This document shows positions 1-7,429 of a stretch of 33,219 nucleotides of DNA, in pieces. The notes under the pieces were generated by a model. The model was not told where the DNA came from, ran no database searches, and saw only the letters and a list, made by a program, of their open reading frames with translations. The position numbers and the translations under genes were made by a program. Source of the stretch: Gammaproteobacteria bacterium (GTDB lineage Bacteria > Pseudomonadota > Gammaproteobacteria > SZUA-152); NCBI GenBank assembly GCA_029882975.1, contig JAOUJW010000017.1, positions 70,250-103,468 on the forward strand, written 5' to 3'. Position 1 is the first letter of the stretch, and every line of letters starts with the position of its first letter.

Positions 1-453
1 AGTAAAATAGCCTTACTGGATCGAGAGGTTGACTTATCTTACTCGTGGGAGAAAGCAAAAGGTCGTATCGTCACAACGAGCGTTGTAGAAGAAATCGCAA
101 GAACTGGGGATGAAACGAATGATGATATTTACTACGCAATAAAAATCAAATATAGCTTTTCGGTAAGCGGTAATTCCTACGTAGGCGCAGCATTTGCACC
201 GGGCCTATTCCAGTTGAATAAAGATTCAGAAGAGCAGGCAAAGCAATACTTGATAAATAATAATTATCATGACAATAGTGAAACCGATGTCTATTTCGAT
301 CCACGAAACCCTAAGGTATCGGCTCTCAAAAAAGGTTATTGCGAGGAAGTGGAAGAACAAAGAAATAGCGATGAACGGGACTCATATTCACTGATAGCAG
401 CCAGTGTTGTGTGTATTGTGATTGGTATAGTGCTCCTTTCTCTACTGGATTAA
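1..453 (+). CDS. DUF3592-type membrane protein, 5' end outside window
   Basis: The frame is open from base 1 to the TAA at 451-453, so only the last 150 residues are visible. The visible part has the DUF3592 pattern: an early Trp followed by a Gly-Arg-Ile-Val strand, a Tyr-rich beta segment ending in a Val-Ser-Gly-Asn-Ser-Tyr turn, and the Val-Tyr-Phe-Asp-Pro-Arg-Asn-Pro motif before a Leu-Lys-Lys-Gly turn. It ends with a hydrophobic helix of about 20 residues (Ser-Leu-Ile-Ala-Ala...Leu-Leu-Ser-Leu-Leu-Asp). Family members are small membrane proteins of unknown function, usually with a transmembrane helix at each end of a beta-rich domain; the first helix would lie upstream of the window. An internal ATG at 214 falls within the domain and is not the start. 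The next gene converges on it from the other strand. The family call is by pattern and the function is unknown. Confidence 0.7.
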   Translation, partial: SKIALLDREVDLSYSWEKAKGRIVTTSVVEEIARTGDETNDDIYYAIKIKYSFSVSGNSYVGAAFAPGLFQLNKDSEEQAKQYLINNNYHDNSETDVYFDPRNPKVSALKKGYCEEVEEQRNSDERDSYSLIAASVVCIVIGIVLLSLLD

Positions 454-507
454 TTAGTTTTTCATGCTTCCTTAGCTTCGGTTTTGAACTCGTAAGAATC
501 AAAAACT

Positions 508-517
508 GGGGGGGGGG
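508..517. repeat. Homopolymeric run of ten G
   Basis: Ten consecutive G residues lie in the 93-bp gap between the stop codons of two convergent genes, directly followed by an EcoRI-type GAATTC. It is not inside a reading frame. It may be natural, a slippage site, or a sequencing or assembly irregularity. Confidence 0.6.
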
Positions 518-546
518 AATTCTAAATGCATGTTGGGAGATTTGTA

Positions 547-747
547 TTAAGTTTTTGATTGTTCATCATAATCAGCAGTCACCTTTTTCAAAAGTCGACT
601 CAGTTCATCGATGTCATCTCGTATTTGAGCCGCATCCTGCTCTGCTGCGACAACCGCTCGTTTCTGCAACTCACCCAAGTAGAAAGAAAGCGCCTCTTCA
701 ACGCGTAGCAAAGTTTTGGGTTCCAGTTGCGCCATATTATTGCTCAT
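547..747 (-). CDS. Small hypothetical protein, 66 aa
   Basis: Unrecognised small acidic protein with heptad-like Leu/Val spacing (Leu-Leu-Arg-Val-Glu-Glu-Ala-Leu, then Ile-Asp-Glu-Leu-Ser-Arg-Leu-Leu-Lys-Lys-Val), suggesting mostly helical or coiled-coil structure. No signal peptide or membrane segment is seen. Its start overlaps the end of the upstream 120-residue gene by 11 bp in another frame, which suggests one transcript and translational coupling. A second in-frame ATG four codons later is a possible alternative start; neither has a strong Shine-Dalgarno. It could be half of a two-gene unit such as a toxin-immunity or effector pair, but nothing in the sequence proves that. Confidence 0.5.
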   Translation of the reverse strand: MSNNMAQLEPKTLLRVEEALSFYLGELQKRAVVAAEQDAAQIRDDIDELSRLLKKVTADYDEQSKT

Positions 748-1099
748 ATAAAGTCATTTTTGGTGGAGGTTCTTTATTGTATTCAGCGCGATACTGACTA
801 TCGTATGCATTTTCGAGATAGTGAAACAAATCGTTGTAAGCGGTAATTTTTTGATCTAACCGATATTGCTGATCGTTGAGATTGTCTAATTCATCACCAT
901 CGGCGTCTTCATCGCCATCAAGCCTGTCTACTTGATCCCTGATTTCGCTCAAGCGAGGGTAAATATCATTGACATAGGCTTTAATGGCCGCAAGCATCCA
1001 GGCAAGTTCGTTTGGTGTATAACTAGTCATTGCATCACTTATGTTTAAACCGGTCAAGCCAGGACCAAATATGTAGCTTTTTGCGAATGTGTACCCCAT
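737..1099 (-). CDS. Hypothetical protein, 120 aa
   Basis: Unrecognised cytoplasmic-looking protein. Residues 1-30 are mixed and Gly-rich. From about residue 30 it is helical, with an acidic Asp/Glu/Gly stretch near residue 60-70 (Asp-Gly-Asp-Glu-Asp-Ala-Asp-Gly-Asp) that could be a Ca-binding-like loop or simply a linker, and a Tyr-rich tail. The ATG at 1097-1099 is preferred to the TTG one codon upstream; no clear Shine-Dalgarno precedes either. The stop codon lies inside the start of the 66-residue gene. Composition and helix-rich character are similar in the two products, which supports a co-transcribed pair. Confidence 0.5.
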   Translation of the reverse strand: MGYTFAKSYIFGPGLTGLNISDAMTSYTPNELAWMLAAIKAYVNDIYPRLSEIRDQVDRLDGDEDADGDELDNLNDQQYRLDQKITAYNDLFHYLENAYDSQYRAEYNKEPPPKMTLYEQ

Positions 1100-1129
1100 C
1101 AAAGAGGCTTCAAATTGGTTGTATTTTTA

Positions 1130-1396
1130 TTATAGATCTAGTCGCATTTCATCACTCTTATCTTTGTAGTTGCTTAGTAAGATCTTAGCGTAACCGTGGT
1201 CATTGGTAATATCCGATCGATCGTCTTCATCCAAATTCTCATCAGCGAGCTGGGTTTCGTATTTTTCAAGCAGTGCTTCCAAAGCTTCTATAATGCAATT
1301 GATTTCGAAACAGTGTGAGTGTTTGCGGACTAGTGGATCTGTTGTGTTGAACCACTTACGAGAAGATATTGACTTCTGCTTGGCGGAATACGCGGA
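1130..1396 (-). pseudogene. 5'-truncated gene remnant of unknown family
   Basis: Read leftward, this frame is open for 88 codons and ends at a TAA (1130-1132). It looks like coding DNA: a helical stretch Ile-Ile-Glu-Ala-Leu-Glu-Ala-Leu-Leu-Glu-Lys-Tyr-Glu is followed by an acidic tail with His-Gly-Tyr-Ala-Lys-Ile-Leu-Leu. It has no ATG, GTG or TTG start upstream of that helix. The frame is closed at its upstream end by a TAG (1397-1399) inside a REP-like inverted repeat. The simplest reading is the 3' end of a gene whose 5' part was lost or replaced at the repeat. It is the same strand as, and 30 bp upstream of, the small unknown genes, and may once have belonged with them. Confidence 0.4.
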
Positions 1397-1406
1397 CTAT
1401 TCCGCC
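1382..1406. repeat. REP-like inverted repeat
   Basis: A perfect 9-bp inverted repeat (GGCGGAATA / TATTCCGCC) encloses a 7-base loop, CGCGGAC. Short hairpins of this GGCGGAATA type are scattered between genes in many proteobacterial genomes. Here it marks the point where the truncated reading frame to its left ends. Confidence 0.65.
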
Positions 1407-1464
1407 CTACCCTGGGGCTGTGTATGGTGCATGTGTGTTGGGTAACTTCAAATCACCCGCCCAT

Positions 1465-1491
1465 AAAAAAACCGGTATTTAACCGGTTTTT
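1465..1491 (-). terminator. Second rho-independent terminator downstream of tRNA-Pro
   Basis: Arms AAAAACCGGT and ACCGGTTTTT flank a 5-base loop. On the minus strand the hairpin runs straight into seven T. It directly follows a copy of the tRNA-Pro 3' tail at 1497-1513, just as the first terminator follows the real tRNA. Confidence 0.75.
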
Positions 1492-1496
1492 GAATA

Positions 1497-1513
1497 TTGG
1501 TCGGGGTGAGAGG
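1497..1513 (-). repeat. Copy of tRNA-Pro 3' tail
   Basis: Seventeen bases identical to 1698-1714. They cover the CCA, the discriminator base, the whole 3' acceptor strand and part of the T-arm of tRNA-Pro. No other part of a tRNA lies next to it. The two copies are 201 bp apart and each is followed on the minus strand by its own hairpin terminator. Confidence 0.85.
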
Positions 1514-1619
1514 TCGCTTCTGGCATCCTTGCCTTCTCGCGACACTTGCACATCCATGTGCTTCGGTCGCTTCTGGCATCCTTGCCTTCTCGCGACACTT
1601 GCACATCCATGTGCTTCGG
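1514..1619 (-). repeat. Two perfect 53-bp tandem repeats
   Basis: Units 1514-1566 and 1567-1619 are identical. Each contains the palindrome GCACATGGATGTGC and the segment AAGTGTCGCGAGAAGGCAAG (minus strand). They fill the gap between the two tRNA-tail copies. A reading frame through them is possible but is not credible as a gene, because the repeat unit (53) is not a multiple of three and the frame changes from unit to unit. Confidence 0.9.
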
Positions 1620-1659
1620 CTTAGAACCTCCTCGTCGGTTCAGGTCCAACCTAACGAAC

Positions 1660-1690
1660 AAAAAAAAACACCGGTATAAACCGATGTTTT
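1660..1690 (-). terminator. tRNA-Pro terminator
   Basis: On the minus strand ACATCGGT, a 4-base loop, then ACCGGTGT form an 8-bp stem with one G-U pair, followed by an uninterrupted run of T (1660-1668). It starts about 10 bases after the CCA end of tRNA-Pro. Confidence 0.8.
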
Positions 1691-1698
1691 TGTTTGTT

Positions 1699-1775
1699 TG
1701 GTCGGGGTGAGAGGATTTGAACCTCCGACCCCCACAACCCCATTGTGGTGCGCTACCAGGCTGCGCTACACCCCG
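1699..1775 (-). tRNA. tRNA-Pro (anticodon GGG)
   Basis: A 77-base cloverleaf read on the minus strand. The acceptor CGGGGTG pairs with CACCCCG and is followed by A and an encoded CCA. The anticodon stem CCACA/TGTGG carries the loop ATGGGGT, giving GGG, which reads Pro CCC/CCU codons. The T-loop is TTCAAAT. It lies downstream of ihfA and the MerR gene, the position it has in Pseudomonas-type genomes. A weak terminator separates it from the MerR gene, but no convincing private promoter was found in the short gap, so read-through from the upstream operon is possible. Confidence 0.97.
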
Positions 1776-1816
1776 ACTGATTTGTGTCTGGTGGGATCTT
1801 TTGACAAGAAGTTCGG

Positions 1817-1843
1817 AAAAAAGGCCCGTTTTGACACAGGGCG
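1817..1843 (-). terminator. Weak terminator after MerR gene
   Basis: On the minus strand GCCC and GGGC form a short stem around an 11-base loop, followed by C and six T. It lies about 60 bp past the MerR stop. The stem is only 4 bp, so termination would be partial, which fits possible read-through into tRNA-Pro. Confidence 0.4.
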
Positions 1844-1901
1844 GTATTCTACATGAAGACCGTCCTTTGTGGTATTGGAAATTGGTATTTTTTGAACGTT
1901 T

Positions 1902-2258
1902 TTACCGTTTTAGGATTTCTTGCAGGTCTTCCAATTCGCAGATGAGCTGGCGAACGACCTGCTTGCTGTGGTTGACGTCTTCCTTGGCTTCGCCGCCTTC
2001 GAGCTTCTGGCGGGCACCACCGATGGTAAAGCCGTGTTCATACAGCAGGCTACGAATTTGACGAATCATGATCACGTCGTGACGCTGGTAATAGCGTCGG
2101 TTGCCGCGTCTTTTTACCGGTTTAAGTTGGGGAAATTCCTGCTCCCAGTATCTCAGCACATGCGGCTTAACGCCACACAACTCGCTGACTTCACCAATGG
2201 TGAAGTAGCGTTTGCCGGGAATCACTGGGAGTTCGTTATTGCTGGCTGCTTCCAGCAT
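1902..2258 (-). CDS. MerR-family regulator next to ihfA
   Basis: A 118-residue protein with an N-terminal MerR winged helix-turn-helix: [13 protein letters not shown] at about residues 18-30, then His-Val-Leu-Arg-Tyr-Trp-Glu and Arg-Arg-Gly-Asn-Arg-Arg-Tyr-Tyr. A C-terminal dimerisation helix (about 85-118) follows. It lacks the cysteine-bearing C-terminal extension of metal-sensing members, so its ligand is unknown. The protein closely matches the conserved small MerR protein found beside ihfA in Pseudomonas and relatives. Its start lies 23 bp inside the end of ihfA in another frame, so the two are translated from one message. The start codon is supported by family N-termini, which begin Met-Leu-Glu and continue to Ile-Pro-Gly-Lys-Arg-Tyr-Phe. 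Confidence 0.93.
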   Translation of the reverse strand: MLEAASNNELPVIPGKRYFTIGEVSELCGVKPHVLRYWEQEFPQLKPVKRRGNRRYYQRHDVIMIRQIRSLLYEHGFTIGGARQKLEGGEAKEDVNHSKQVVRQLICELEDLQEILKR

Positions 2259-2538
2259 ACGCTTCGACCCTAGCTTTTAACTTCTGGCCAGGGCGAAAAG
2301 TCACTACACGTCGTGCCGTGATAGGAATTTCTTCACCCGTTTTTGGATTACGTCCGGGACGTTCGTTTTTATTACGAAGATCGAAATTACCGAATCCGGA
2401 CAGTTTCACTTGCCGCCCGCCCTCTAAGGCTTCGCTAATTTCAGCGAAAAAGGCCTCAACTATTTCCTTGGCTTCGCGTTTGTTGAGGCCAAGTTCCTCG
2501 TACAGTTTCTCTGCCATCTCAGCTTTTGTAAGCGCCAT
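2236..2538 (-). CDS. ihfA: Integration host factor subunit alpha
   Basis: A 100-residue HU/IHF-family DNA-bending protein, the alpha subunit of the IHF heterodimer. It shows the family order: N-terminal helices ([11 protein letters not shown]), the Leu-Ser-Gly-Phe-Gly-Asn-Phe turn at about 46-52, and the minor-groove arm [14 protein letters not shown]. The ATG at 2538 is preferred to an in-frame GTG four codons upstream because a GAGAGGA Shine-Dalgarno sits correctly before it and the family starts Met-Ala-Leu-Thr-Lys. It follows pheT with only 12 bp between, the standard pheST-ihfA arrangement, so it is probably co-transcribed with pheST. Confidence 0.97.
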   Translation of the reverse strand: MALTKAEMAEKLYEELGLNKREAKEIVEAFFAEISEALEGGRQVKLSGFGNFDLRNKNERPGRNPKTGEEIPITARRVVTFRPGQKLKARVEAYAGSSQQ

Positions 2539-2550
2539 TATTCCTCTCAC

Positions 2551-4941
2551 TTATTCTCTAAGAGTTGCGTTCAATTCCTTGTTTAGTATAGACATTATTT
2601 CCGATAAAACCGAGTCTACCTCTTCATCCGTGAGCGTTCTTTCCTGATTCTGCAACACCAGGCCATAGGCCAGGCTCTTTTTACCGCTTTCGATCCGCTC
2701 ACCGCTATACACGTCAAACAACTTCAAAGTTTTCAGTATAGACGGTGTTGCCCTTTTAATACAGTCACTTACTGCTTGTTCACGAATTTTTTCGTCTACA
2801 ACAATGGCCAAATCGCGCCGAATTGCCGGAAATTTGGAAATTTCGCAAAATTTCGGTGTTTGGCGATAACTCACTGAATCTAAACGCAGCTCAAACAAAT
2901 ACAAGGGCTGTGCCAAATCCAGTTTTCTGGCGAGTTCCGGGTGAAGGGCCCCCAACCAGCCAACGGTCTCTTCTCCTGAGTCTGTCGGTTTTACAATCCG
3001 GGCACATTGCCCCGGGTGTAATGCTAAGTGCTTGTCTGGCCTATAAATAAATGTATCTGCTTCACCTGACAATTTCAATAGGGTTTCCGTGGTATTTTTC
3101 ACATCAAAAAAGTCTACGGATCGCTGTTGTTCACCCCACTGTTCCGGCCAGGCACTACCAAAGTGCAAACCGGCCAGTATAGCCTCTTGATTTATATCGT
3201 CATTTGACTTCAGAAACCTTAGACCAGATTCGAACAAACGTACAGTCTCTTGTTGACGATTTATGTTATAAAGTGCGGCCTGTACCAAACCCGGCCACAA
3301 ACTTGTACGCATTTCCGACATTTCGGCGGAGATCGGGTTAGTTAGCGCCAGTTTATTTTCATTATTATCGAATAAGATTTGCAAATCAGGATCCACAAAA
3401 CTGTAGGTGATAGCCTCCTGATAACCACGAGCTACCAGAGTGTCGCGAAAACGACGCAGCGGAAGATGGTTTTCCGACTCTTTACCCACATGAGAGGCGC
3501 TTTTGCTGGAGCTACTTGGGATTTCTGCATAACCGTAAATGCGAGCGACTTCTTCAATGAGATCGATTTCGGTCTCGATGTCGAATCGAAAACTGGGAGG
3601 TGTCACGTGCCACTGGTGGCCCGTCACAGTGACCTCCATTTCCAGACGTCGCAGGATATCGGTTACCGTATGCGCTTCCACGGTAACTCCCAAGACTCTG
3701 GCAATACGCTCAGCACGCAGCTCAATGGGAACACGCTGCGGCAAATGCTTCTCACTGCTCACATCCGATACCACAGACGCCTCACCGCCTACCAGCTCCA
3801 ACAAAAGTTGCGTGGCTCGATCCACGGCCTGCTTTTGTAATTGGGGATCCACACCGCGCTCAAACCGATGAGAAGAATCGGTGTGCAATCCAAAACGGCG
3901 CGCCTTCCCGGCCATGTACTCGGGGCTGAAAAAGGCGCTTTCCAGAAAGATATTGGTAGTGCTCTCATCTACGGCCGAATCGTTTCCACCCATGATGCCG
4001 GCTAAGGCCTGGGCCTGTTTGTGATCCGCTATCACCAAATTGTCAGCAGCCAATTCAATTTCCTGGCCATCCAGCAAGGTGATCTTTTCGCCCTTCTTGG
4101 CCATACGCACCACAATACCACCGGAGAGTTTATCCAAATCAAATGCATGCATGGGTTGACCCAATTCCAACAACACATAGTTGGTCACATCCACTACGGG
4201 ACTGATGCTGCGCACGCCACTTCGACGCAGTTTTTCCTGCATCCACATGGGCGTTTGTGCTTTGGGGTTAATGCCTTTAATTATTCGCCCAACATAGTGT
4301 GGGCATTGCTCTGCCGCTTTAAGTTCGATGGAAAGTTCGTCTTTTAGTTTGGCTGCGGTTTCTGCAATCTTGGGGGCATTGACGCTTTTGCGATTAATCA
4401 CTCCGACTTCCCGGGCGACACCGCGAATACTCAAACAATCGGCACGGTTGGGTGTTAAACCCAACTCAATGCTGTTGTCGTTTAGCTGTAAATACTCACT
4501 CACTGCCTCGCCGACCGGCGCATCCCCCGGTAAAGGTAACAAGCCATCGGCCTGTTCAGCCATGCCCAGTTCGGTAGCGGAACACAACATACCAAAGGAC
4601 GGTACGCCACGCAGTTTGGCCTTTTTGATTTTGATACCACCGGGTAATTGCGCACCCACAGTGGCAACCGGATAGCGACCATCTTGCTCAACATTGGAAG
4701 CACCACAGACAATGTTCAGCAGCGCATCGGCACCCACGTCGACCTGACATACTTTTAATTTATTGGCATCGGGATGGGGTTCCAGGCTGATCACGCGCCC
4801 AACCACCACCTTATCCAAGGCAGCCGCTACCGGCTCCACGGCATCCACTTCCAATCCGGCCATGGTAAGCTGATGCGACAGCTGTTCCGTGCTAACGTCC
4901 GGATTCACCCATTCTCGTAACCAATTTTCACTGTATTTCAT
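2551..4941 (-). CDS. pheT: Phenylalanine-tRNA ligase beta subunit
   Basis: A 796-residue beta subunit of the alpha2-beta2 cytoplasmic enzyme that charges tRNA-Phe; length is normal for bacteria. In order: N-terminal motif Met-Lys-Tyr-Ser-Glu-Asn-Trp-Leu-Arg-Glu-Trp-Val, a tRNA-binding OB-fold at about 40-150 (His-Pro-Asp-Ala-Asn-Lys-Leu-Lys-Val-Cys), the B3/B4 editing region at about 210-390 (Asp-Val-Thr-Asn-Tyr-Val-Leu-Leu-Glu-Leu-Gly-Gln-Pro), the B5 domain, a catalytic-like core (about 480-690), and the C-terminal anticodon-binding FDX-ACB domain from about 703 (Phe-Pro-Ala-Ile-Arg-Arg-Asp-Leu-Ala). It follows pheS by 56 bp and ihfA follows directly. No disruption is seen. Confidence 0.98.
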   Translation of the reverse strand: MKYSENWLREWVNPDVSTEQLSHQLTMAGLEVDAVEPVAAALDKVVVGRVISLEPHPDANKLKVCQVDVGADALLNIVCGASNVEQDGRYPVATVGAQLPGGIKIKKAKLRGVPSFGMLCSATELGMAEQADGLLPLPGDAPVGEAVSEYLQLNDNSIELGLTPNRADCLSIRGVAREVGVINRKSVNAPKIAETAAKLKDELSIELKAAEQCPHYVGRIIKGINPKAQTPMWMQEKLRRSGVRSISPVVDVTNYVLLELGQPMHAFDLDKLSGGIVVRMAKKGEKITLLDGQEIELAADNLVIADHKQAQALAGIMGGNDSAVDESTTNIFLESAFFSPEYMAGKARRFGLHTDSSHRFERGVDPQLQKQAVDRATQLLLELVGGEASVVSDVSSEKHLPQRVPIELRAERIARVLGVTVEAHTVTDILRRLEMEVTVTGHQWHVTPPSFRFDIETEIDLIEEVARIYGYAEIPSSSSKSASHVGKESENHLPLRRFRDTLVARGYQEAITYSFVDPDLQILFDNNENKLALTNPISAEMSEMRTSLWPGLVQAALYNINRQQETVRLFESGLRFLKSNDDINQEAILAGLHFGSAWPEQWGEQQRSVDFFDVKNTTETLLKLSGEADTFIYRPDKHLALHPGQCARIVKPTDSGEETVGWLGALHPELARKLDLAQPLYLFELRLDSVSYRQTPKFCEISKFPAIRRDLAIVVDEKIREQAVSDCIKRATPSILKTLKLFDVYSGERIESGKKSLAYGLVLQNQERTLTDEEVDSVLSEIMSILNKELNATLRE

Positions 4942-4997
4942 AATTTTTGTTTAACTCATAGTGTTGTTAAGCGCTGTCTGCTTTGGGTCGGTAACAA

Positions 4998-6047
<1,050 letters not shown>

Positions 6048-6054
6048 TTATCTA

Positions 6055-6100
6055 CAAAAACACAAAAGGGGGGAAAAGCGTTAGCCTTTCCCCCCTTGTG
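6055..6100 (-). terminator. Terminator/attenuator between rplT and pheS
   Basis: On the minus strand a stem of six G-C pairs plus flanking A-T pairs (GGGGGGAAA against TTTCCCCCC, extended by CACAA/TTGTG with a small bulge) is followed by five T. It ends 35 bp before the pheS start. Enteric pheST is controlled by transcription attenuation at this position. Here I find no short reading frame rich in Phe codons ahead of the hairpin, so the control, if any, may differ or the hairpin may only lower read-through from rplT. Confidence 0.8.
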
Positions 6101-6130
6101 TTTACTTATAAAGCCGGTAAAACAGGTAAC

Positions 6131-6490
6131 TTAGCTGGAAAGACTGGCTTTGGCTTTTTCCGCTAAGGCCGAAAAGGCCTGTTTTTCAAATACGGCTAAG
6201 TCTGCCAGCACCTTTCGATCGATTTCGATAGATGCTTTTTTCAAGCCGTTAATAAATCGGCTGTAGGATAAACCACACTCACGTGCAGCCGCATTGATTC
6301 GGGCTATCCATAATGCGCGAAACTGACGTTTGCGCTGACGACGGTCGCGGTAGGCATACTGCCCGGCTTTGGTGACTGCCTGTACCGCTACGCGGTAGAC
6401 ATTTTTGCGACGACCGGAATAACCCTTGGCTTTATCCAGTACTTTTTTGTGTTTAGCGCGTGCAGTGACGCCACGTTTTACTCTTGCCAT
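6131..6490 (-). CDS. rplT: 50S ribosomal protein L20
   Basis: A 119-residue L20, normal length. The long basic N-terminal helix ([17 protein letters not shown]) and the [12 protein letters not shown] signature are clear. The C-terminal domain carries [12 protein letters not shown]. L20 is an early assembly protein of the large subunit and, in bacteria studied, represses its own message at a structured site upstream of rpmI. It follows rpmI by 12 bp, so the two are one translational unit. Confidence 0.99.
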   Translation of the reverse strand: MARVKRGVTARAKHKKVLDKAKGYSGRRKNVYRVAVQAVTKAGQYAYRDRRQRKRQFRALWIARINAAARECGLSYSRFINGLKKASIEIDRKVLADLAVFEKQAFSALAEKAKASLSS

Positions 6491-6502
6491 GATTCCACCC
6501 CC

Positions 6503-6700
6503 TTACACGTACGGCATCATGCGACTTACCATTGAGGTATCGCACTCTGCAACCAGACTGGGGGAACGCAAGTGACGTTTGCGCTTGCTGCTTTTCTTGG
6601 TCAGAATATGACGCCGGTGTGACTGGGCACGCTTGAACCCGCCTGACCCCGAACGTTGAAACCGTTTGGCAGCGCCACGGTTTGTTTTCATCTTTGGCAT
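6503..6700 (-). CDS. rpmI: 50S ribosomal protein L35
   Basis: A 65-residue basic L35 with the family signature [13 protein letters not shown] and the central Arg-Arg-His-Ile-Leu-Thr-Lys-Lys. The ATG at 6698-6700 is chosen over a frame extension four codons upstream because a GTGGAG Shine-Dalgarno precedes it and L35 proteins begin Met-Pro-Lys-Met-Lys. It stands between infC and rplT as usual. The roughly 200-bp gap behind infC contains a structured leader candidate. Confidence 0.98.
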   Translation of the reverse strand: MPKMKTNRGAAKRFQRSGSGGFKRAQSHRRHILTKKSSKRKRHLRSPSLVAECDTSMVSRMMPYV

Positions 6701-6731
6701 AACTAACTCCACATTTTCTAATTAAACAACT

Positions 6732-6784
6732 GCGTACGTTTATAACTGGGAGCCTGGGTGCCACACCGGCCAACAGCAGTACGC
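6732..6784 (-). promoter_or_regulatory. Candidate structured leader of rpmI-rplT (L20 site)
   Basis: In the 204-bp gap between infC and rpmI the minus strand has a long-range 6-bp pairing, GCGTAC (6779-6784) with GTACGC (6732-6737), enclosing a smaller GGTG/CACC hairpin (6757-6767). It ends 31 bp before the rpmI start. Position and form fit an L20-responsive translational operator, known upstream of rpmI in Escherichia coli, but identity to that element was not established. Confidence 0.4.
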
Positions 6785-6904
6785 TCTTTTTTACAACTGC
6801 CCCAAATCGGATATCCAACCCAGTTTGGAACAGCTTCTACCTGCCTCGAATCAAACTTCTCGACTGAGGCCGATAGCGGCCGACAATATCAATTGCCGTT
6901 TTTC

Positions 6905-7426
6905 TTATTGCCCTTTCTTAGGCGCAATGATCATCACCATGGCTCGGCCTTCCACTTTGGGAAACTGCTCAACCGCGCCCAATTCTTCCAGATCCGCCTC
7001 TACCCGTTTGAGCAATTCCAGACCCAGTTCCTGGTGAGCCATCTCGCGACCACGAAATCGCAGAGTGACTTTAACTCTATCCCCGTTGGTGAGGAAACGT
7101 TTAAGGTTACGTAGTTTTACCTCGTAATCTCCAATATCCGTACCCGGACGAAATTTGATTTCCTTAACGTGGATCTGTTTTTGTTTCTTTTTCGCCGCAT
7201 GCCGTTTTTTGTTTTCTTCAAACAAATACTTGCCGTGGTCCATGACCCGGCAAACCGGCGGATCTGCATTAGGAACGATTTCCACTAGATCCAATTCAGC
7301 GTCGTAGGCTTTCTGCAATGCGTCACTGACAGCCATTATGCCCACCTGTTCCCCATCCGCTCCAATTACCCGGACTTGAGGCGCTGTTATTTCATCGTTC
7401 AAACGAACCTGTTTTTCTGCGGCGAT
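6905..7426 (-). CDS. infC: Translation initiation factor IF-3 (AUC start)
   Basis: A 173-residue IF-3, which binds the 30S subunit and checks start-codon pairing. The N-terminal domain ([15 protein letters not shown]) and linker precede the C-terminal domain with [10 protein letters not shown] and Arg-Phe-Arg-Gly-Arg-Glu-Met-Ala-His. No ATG is available. The best start is ATC at 7424-7426, eight bases after GGAGG; a TTG eight codons further in would delete conserved N-terminal residues. Rare AUU/AUC-type starts are typical of infC and let IF-3 repress its own translation. The Shine-Dalgarno lies in the last codons of thrS, 3 bp from it. Confidence 0.96.
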   Translation of the reverse strand: MAAEKQVRLNDEITAPQVRVIGADGEQVGIMAVSDALQKAYDAELDLVEIVPNADPPVCRVMDHGKYLFEENKKRHAAKKKQKQIHVKEIKFRPGTDIGDYEVKLRNLKRFLTNGDRVKVTLRFRGREMAHQELGLELLKRVEADLEELGAVEQFPKVEGRAMVMIIAPKKGQ

Positions 7427-7429
7427 ACT

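Noticed and set aside
1479-1661. Minus-strand 60-codon frame through the 53-bp repeats
   Set aside because: It spans a terminator region and repeats whose length is not a multiple of three; it starts in an AT-rich terminator and has no independent support.
6453-6818. Minus-strand 121-codon frame over rpmI and its leader
   Set aside because: Overlaps rpmI in another frame and includes the leader; rpmI is clearly the real gene.
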